Positions 61,554 through 64,000 of a DNA stretch of 64,000 nt are shown here, piece by piece. The stretch is taken from contig JBHGNT010000009.1 in the NCBI GenBank assembly GCA_043228905.1, positions 9,982,001 through 10,046,000 on the forward strand, read 5' to 3'. Source of the DNA: Azolla caroliniana (lineage: Eukaryota; Polypodiophyta). Numbering within the stretch: the first letter of the stretch is position 1; each line of letters starts with the position of its first letter. The translations under genes were made by a program, and so were the position numbers. The notes under the pieces are model-generated. The model was not told the origin of the DNA, did no database searches, and saw only the letters and a list, made by a program, of their open reading frames with translations.

Positions 61554-64000
61554 AATCAGTATGTATATAAAATGTGGTCTCCTTGCACAAGCAGAGCAAG
61601 TTCATGAAGAACTCAGCCTTCGGAATGTCATAACGTGGAATGCCCTAATTTCAGGTTATGCCCAGCATGGTAAAAGTAATGAAGCGTTGAATTGTTTAGA
61701 ACAAATGCGAAGAGAAGGCATCTCTCCGAATGTGGTCACTTTCACATGTATCTTGACAGCATGTAGTAAAGCTGGAGATATTGGCTCAGGTGAAGAAATT
61801 CATGAAGAAATTGTGAGCAGAGGTTTGTTGAGAAAAGATATTGTGCTTGATAATGCATTGGTGAATTTGTATGCCAAATGTGGTTTGCTTGAAAAGGCAC
61901 AACGAGTGCTCGAAGGAATTCCAATCCGGAATGTTGTCACTTGGGCTTCATTGATTGCTGGGTACACTCAACAAGGTCAATGTCACGAAGCATGGTCTTG
62001 TTTCAATCGAATGCAAAATGAGGGCATCTCTCCAGATGCAATAGTATTCACTTGCATCGTGAAAGCATGTGGAAAGTCTAGGGATATAAAGAAGGGCAAA
62101 CAAATTCATGATGATATTTTAAACCGAGGCTTACTAGAGAACGATATTATGCTCGGCAATGCTTTGGTGGATATGTATGCCCAATGCAACATGTTTGAAA
62201 AAGCACACGAAGTTCTTGAAAAACTGCCTATTCGAAATGTCGGTTCTTGGAATGCATTAATAACAGGGTTTGCTCAGTCACATGGGCGGGGGCATGAAGC
62301 ACTGCATTGTTTTGAGCAGATGAAACATGAGGGTCTTCCACCCGATGAGGCCACCTTGACTTGCATCATGAAAGCATGTGGAATGTTAGGAGACATAGCT
62401 AAGGGTAAAGAAATTCATGATGAGATTGCTTATAGGGGTTTGTTGAAGAAAGATGCTATACTTGGCAATGCTTTAGTTGATATGTATGCCAAATGTGGAA
62501 TGCTTGCAAAAGCACAGAAAATTCTTGAACAGCTTTGTGTTCGAGATGTAGTATCCTGGTCTGCACTAATTGTAGGGTATACTCAGCAGGGGCAATATCA
62601 TGAAGCACTGAACTGTTTTGAAGGGATGCAAAATGAGGGCCTTTCTCCAGATACAATCAGCTTCACTTGGATTTTGAAGGCATGTGGAAGAACTGAATCC
62701 ATAGAGAAGGGTAAGCAAATCCATAATGAGATTATGCAGAGAGGTTTGCTACAGAAGGATATCACAATGGCGAATGCATTGATGGATATGTACACAAAAT
62801 GTGGTATGCTTCTAAAAGCACAAGAAGTTCTACAAGGGCTTCCTATTCGAAGTGCAGTGTCTTGGTCTGTACTAATTGCAGGCTATATCCAACAGGGGAA
62901 ATGCCACGAAGCACTAAAATGTTTCAATCAAATGCAGTGTGATGGCGTCTCTCCGGATGCAGTTACCTTCATATGTGTCCTTAAAGCATGTGGCAACATA
63001 GGGGCATTAGACAAAGGCAAAGAAATTCATGATAACATTGTGAGTTGGAATTTTCTGGAGAAAGATCCTGCACTTGCATCTGCTTTAATAGACATGTATA
63101 CCAAATGTGGTGTGCTTTCAAAGGCAGAAGAAGCTCTTCAAGAACTTTCTATTCGAAATGTAGCTTCTTGTTCTGCATTAATTTCAGGGTATGTGCAACA
63201 AGAGCAAGGCTATGAAGCCCTAGCTTTTCATGAACAAATGCAAAGTGAGGGTATCTTGCCAGATGTGGTCACCTACGTTTGCGTCTTAAAGGCATGTGGT
63301 AAAATAGGAGCTATGGACAAGGGCCAACAGATTCATGAGCAAATTATCAGTAGGAGTTTGCTAGGGAAGGACACTATTCTTGGAAATTCTTTGCTGGATA
63401 TGTACATCAAATGTGGAATGGTTGGGAAAGCACAAGAGTTGCTGGAGAAACTTCCTGTTCGAGATGAAATCTCTTGGTCTTCTCTAATTTTGGGGTATGC
63501 CGAACAAGAGCAAGGTCATGAAGCTTTGAACTGTTTTGAAGAGATGCAAAATGAGGGCCTCTTGCCAAATGTTCTTACATTTATCTCTCTTCTAAAGGCT
63601 TGCAGCATCACAGGATGCATAGACAAGGGCAAACAAATTCATGATGAAATTTTTTCTAGGGAATTGTTGACAAAGGATATTGTTCTTGGAACTGCCTTGG
63701 TGGATATGTATGCCAAATGTGGCATGCTTATTAAAGCAGAACAAGTCTTGGAAGAGCTTCCGGTTCGAAATCTAGTCTCGTGGAATGCATTAATTGCTGG
63801 TTTTGCACAAGATGGGAAAGGTCATGAGGCATTGAGGTGTTTCGAACAAATGAAAAAGGAGGGATTCTCTCCAGATGGAGTCACATTCTTATCTGTTTTA
63901 ACGGCATGTTGTCATTCAGGCCTACTAGATGATGCCGAAGTGCTTTTCACTAACATGACCAAAATATATGGCATTAGACCAAACTTGGAGCATCATACTT
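61414..64000 (+). CDS. PLS-class pentatricopeptide-repeat protein, 3' end beyond the window
   Basis: An uninterrupted frame of 862 codons runs from ATG 61414 (in-frame TAG directly upstream) to the window edge. It contains eight P-L-S triplets of about 101 residues, each with KEIHDEI, GNALVDMYAKCG, PIRNVVSWNALIAGY and HEAL-CFEQM-EGISPD-type words. There is no intron. The last segment (TACCHSGLLDDAE, then YGIRPNLEHH) is the usual final repeat before E and possibly DYW domains, so these should lie just outside. Such proteins act in chloroplasts or mitochondria, mostly as site-specific C-to-U RNA editing factors. A targeting peptide is not visible at this start, so an upstream exon or a different start remains possible. 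Confidence 0.92.
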   Translation, partial: MMHEELTFAALIKTCTKKKDLYTGRKLHADIHRKCLLQRSPYLGNTLISMYIKCGLLAQAEQVHEELSLRNVITWNALISGYAQHGKSNEALNCLEQMRREGISPNVVTFTCILTACSKAGDIGSGEEIHEEIVSRGLLRKDIVLDNALVNLYAKCGLLEKAQRVLEGIPIRNVVTWASLIAGYTQQGQCHEAWSCFNRMQNEGISPDAIVFTCIVKACGKSRDIKKGKQIHDDILNRGLLENDIMLGNALVDMYAQCNMFEKAHEVLEKLPIRNVGSWNALITGFAQSHGRGHEALHCFEQMKHEGLPPDEATLTCIMKACGMLGDIAKGKEIHDEIAYRGLLKKDAILGNALVDMYAKCGMLAKAQKILEQLCVRDVVSWSALIVGYTQQGQYHEALNCFEGMQNEGLSPDTISFTWILKACGRTESIEKGKQIHNEIMQRGLLQKDITMANALMDMYTKCGMLLKAQEVLQGLPIRSAVSWSVLIAGYIQQGKCHEALKCFNQMQCDGVSPDAVTFICVLKACGNIGALDKGKEIHDNIVSWNFLEKDPALASALIDMYTKCGVLSKAEEALQELSIRNVASCSALISGYVQQEQGYEALAFHEQMQSEGILPDVVTYVCVLKACGKIGAMDKGQQIHEQIISRSLLGKDTILGNSLLDMYIKCGMVGKAQELLEKLPVRDEISWSSLILGYAEQEQGHEALNCFEEMQNEGLLPNVLTFISLLKACSITGCIDKGKQIHDEIFSRELLTKDIVLGTALVDMYAKCGMLIKAEQVLEELPVRNLVSWNALIAGFAQDGKGHEALRCFEQMKKEGFSPDGVTFLSVLTACCHSGLLDDAEVLFTNMTKIYGIRPNLEHHT

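Overview
The window is nuclear DNA of a land plant. Two ordinary plant genes are fully inside it on the minus strand. One is a HUA2-like PWWP/CID protein (27311-36452, 11 coding exons). The other is a ZEITLUPE/FKF1-type LOV-F-box-Kelch photoreceptor (46865-49765, 2 coding exons). A third, a PLS-class pentatricopeptide-repeat (PPR) gene, enters on the plus strand at 61414 and runs off the right edge still open. The very long, self-similar PPR array and the LINE types point to a seed-free vascular plant, most likely a fern. That placement is inference, not proof.

Almost everything else is nested transposable elements. 1-5875: a Ty1/copia element (Copia1, 12-5508) sits inside the RNase H region of an older copia. 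5885-14282: a minus-strand Ty3/gypsy relic (Gypsy A) is split inside its reverse transcriptase by a young, nearly intact minus-strand Tnt1/Tork-like copia (Copia2, 6000-11413, perfect 5-bp target duplication CAAAA). The 5' end of Gypsy A carries a strong heat-shock-element array next to a TATA box. 14888-19560: a minus-strand LINE is split by a 2.8-kb gene-less LTR retrotransposon (16463-19246, target duplication GCATC). 19586-26303: two oppositely oriented copies of Gypsy B form a long inverted repeat. One copy is bracketed by two copies of a 200-bp element with convergent tRNA-like heads, and the other is interrupted by a solo LTR of the Copia1 family.

Downstream of the HUA2-like gene lie a decayed stretch (37160-39190), a gypsy relic carrying a solo LTR (Gypsy C, 39190-42000), and a 5'-truncated LINE (43450-45580). 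Past the ZTL-like gene are a second LINE (50085-52935) interrupted by a 590-bp hAT-like DNA transposon with an 8-bp target duplication, a Gypsy B LTR remnant, an older copia (Copia3, 54695-59753), and another LINE fragment just before the PPR gene.

The three genes do not form a pathway. The HUA2-like protein is expected to act in transcription-coupled RNA processing in the nucleus. The LOV-F-box-Kelch protein would act in blue-light-dependent protein turnover for clock and photoperiod control. The PPR protein would act in organellar RNA editing or processing. Exon boundaries were placed by hand from GT/AG sites, reading phase and family similarity; both multi-exon models close in frame (4728 and 1980 coding bases).
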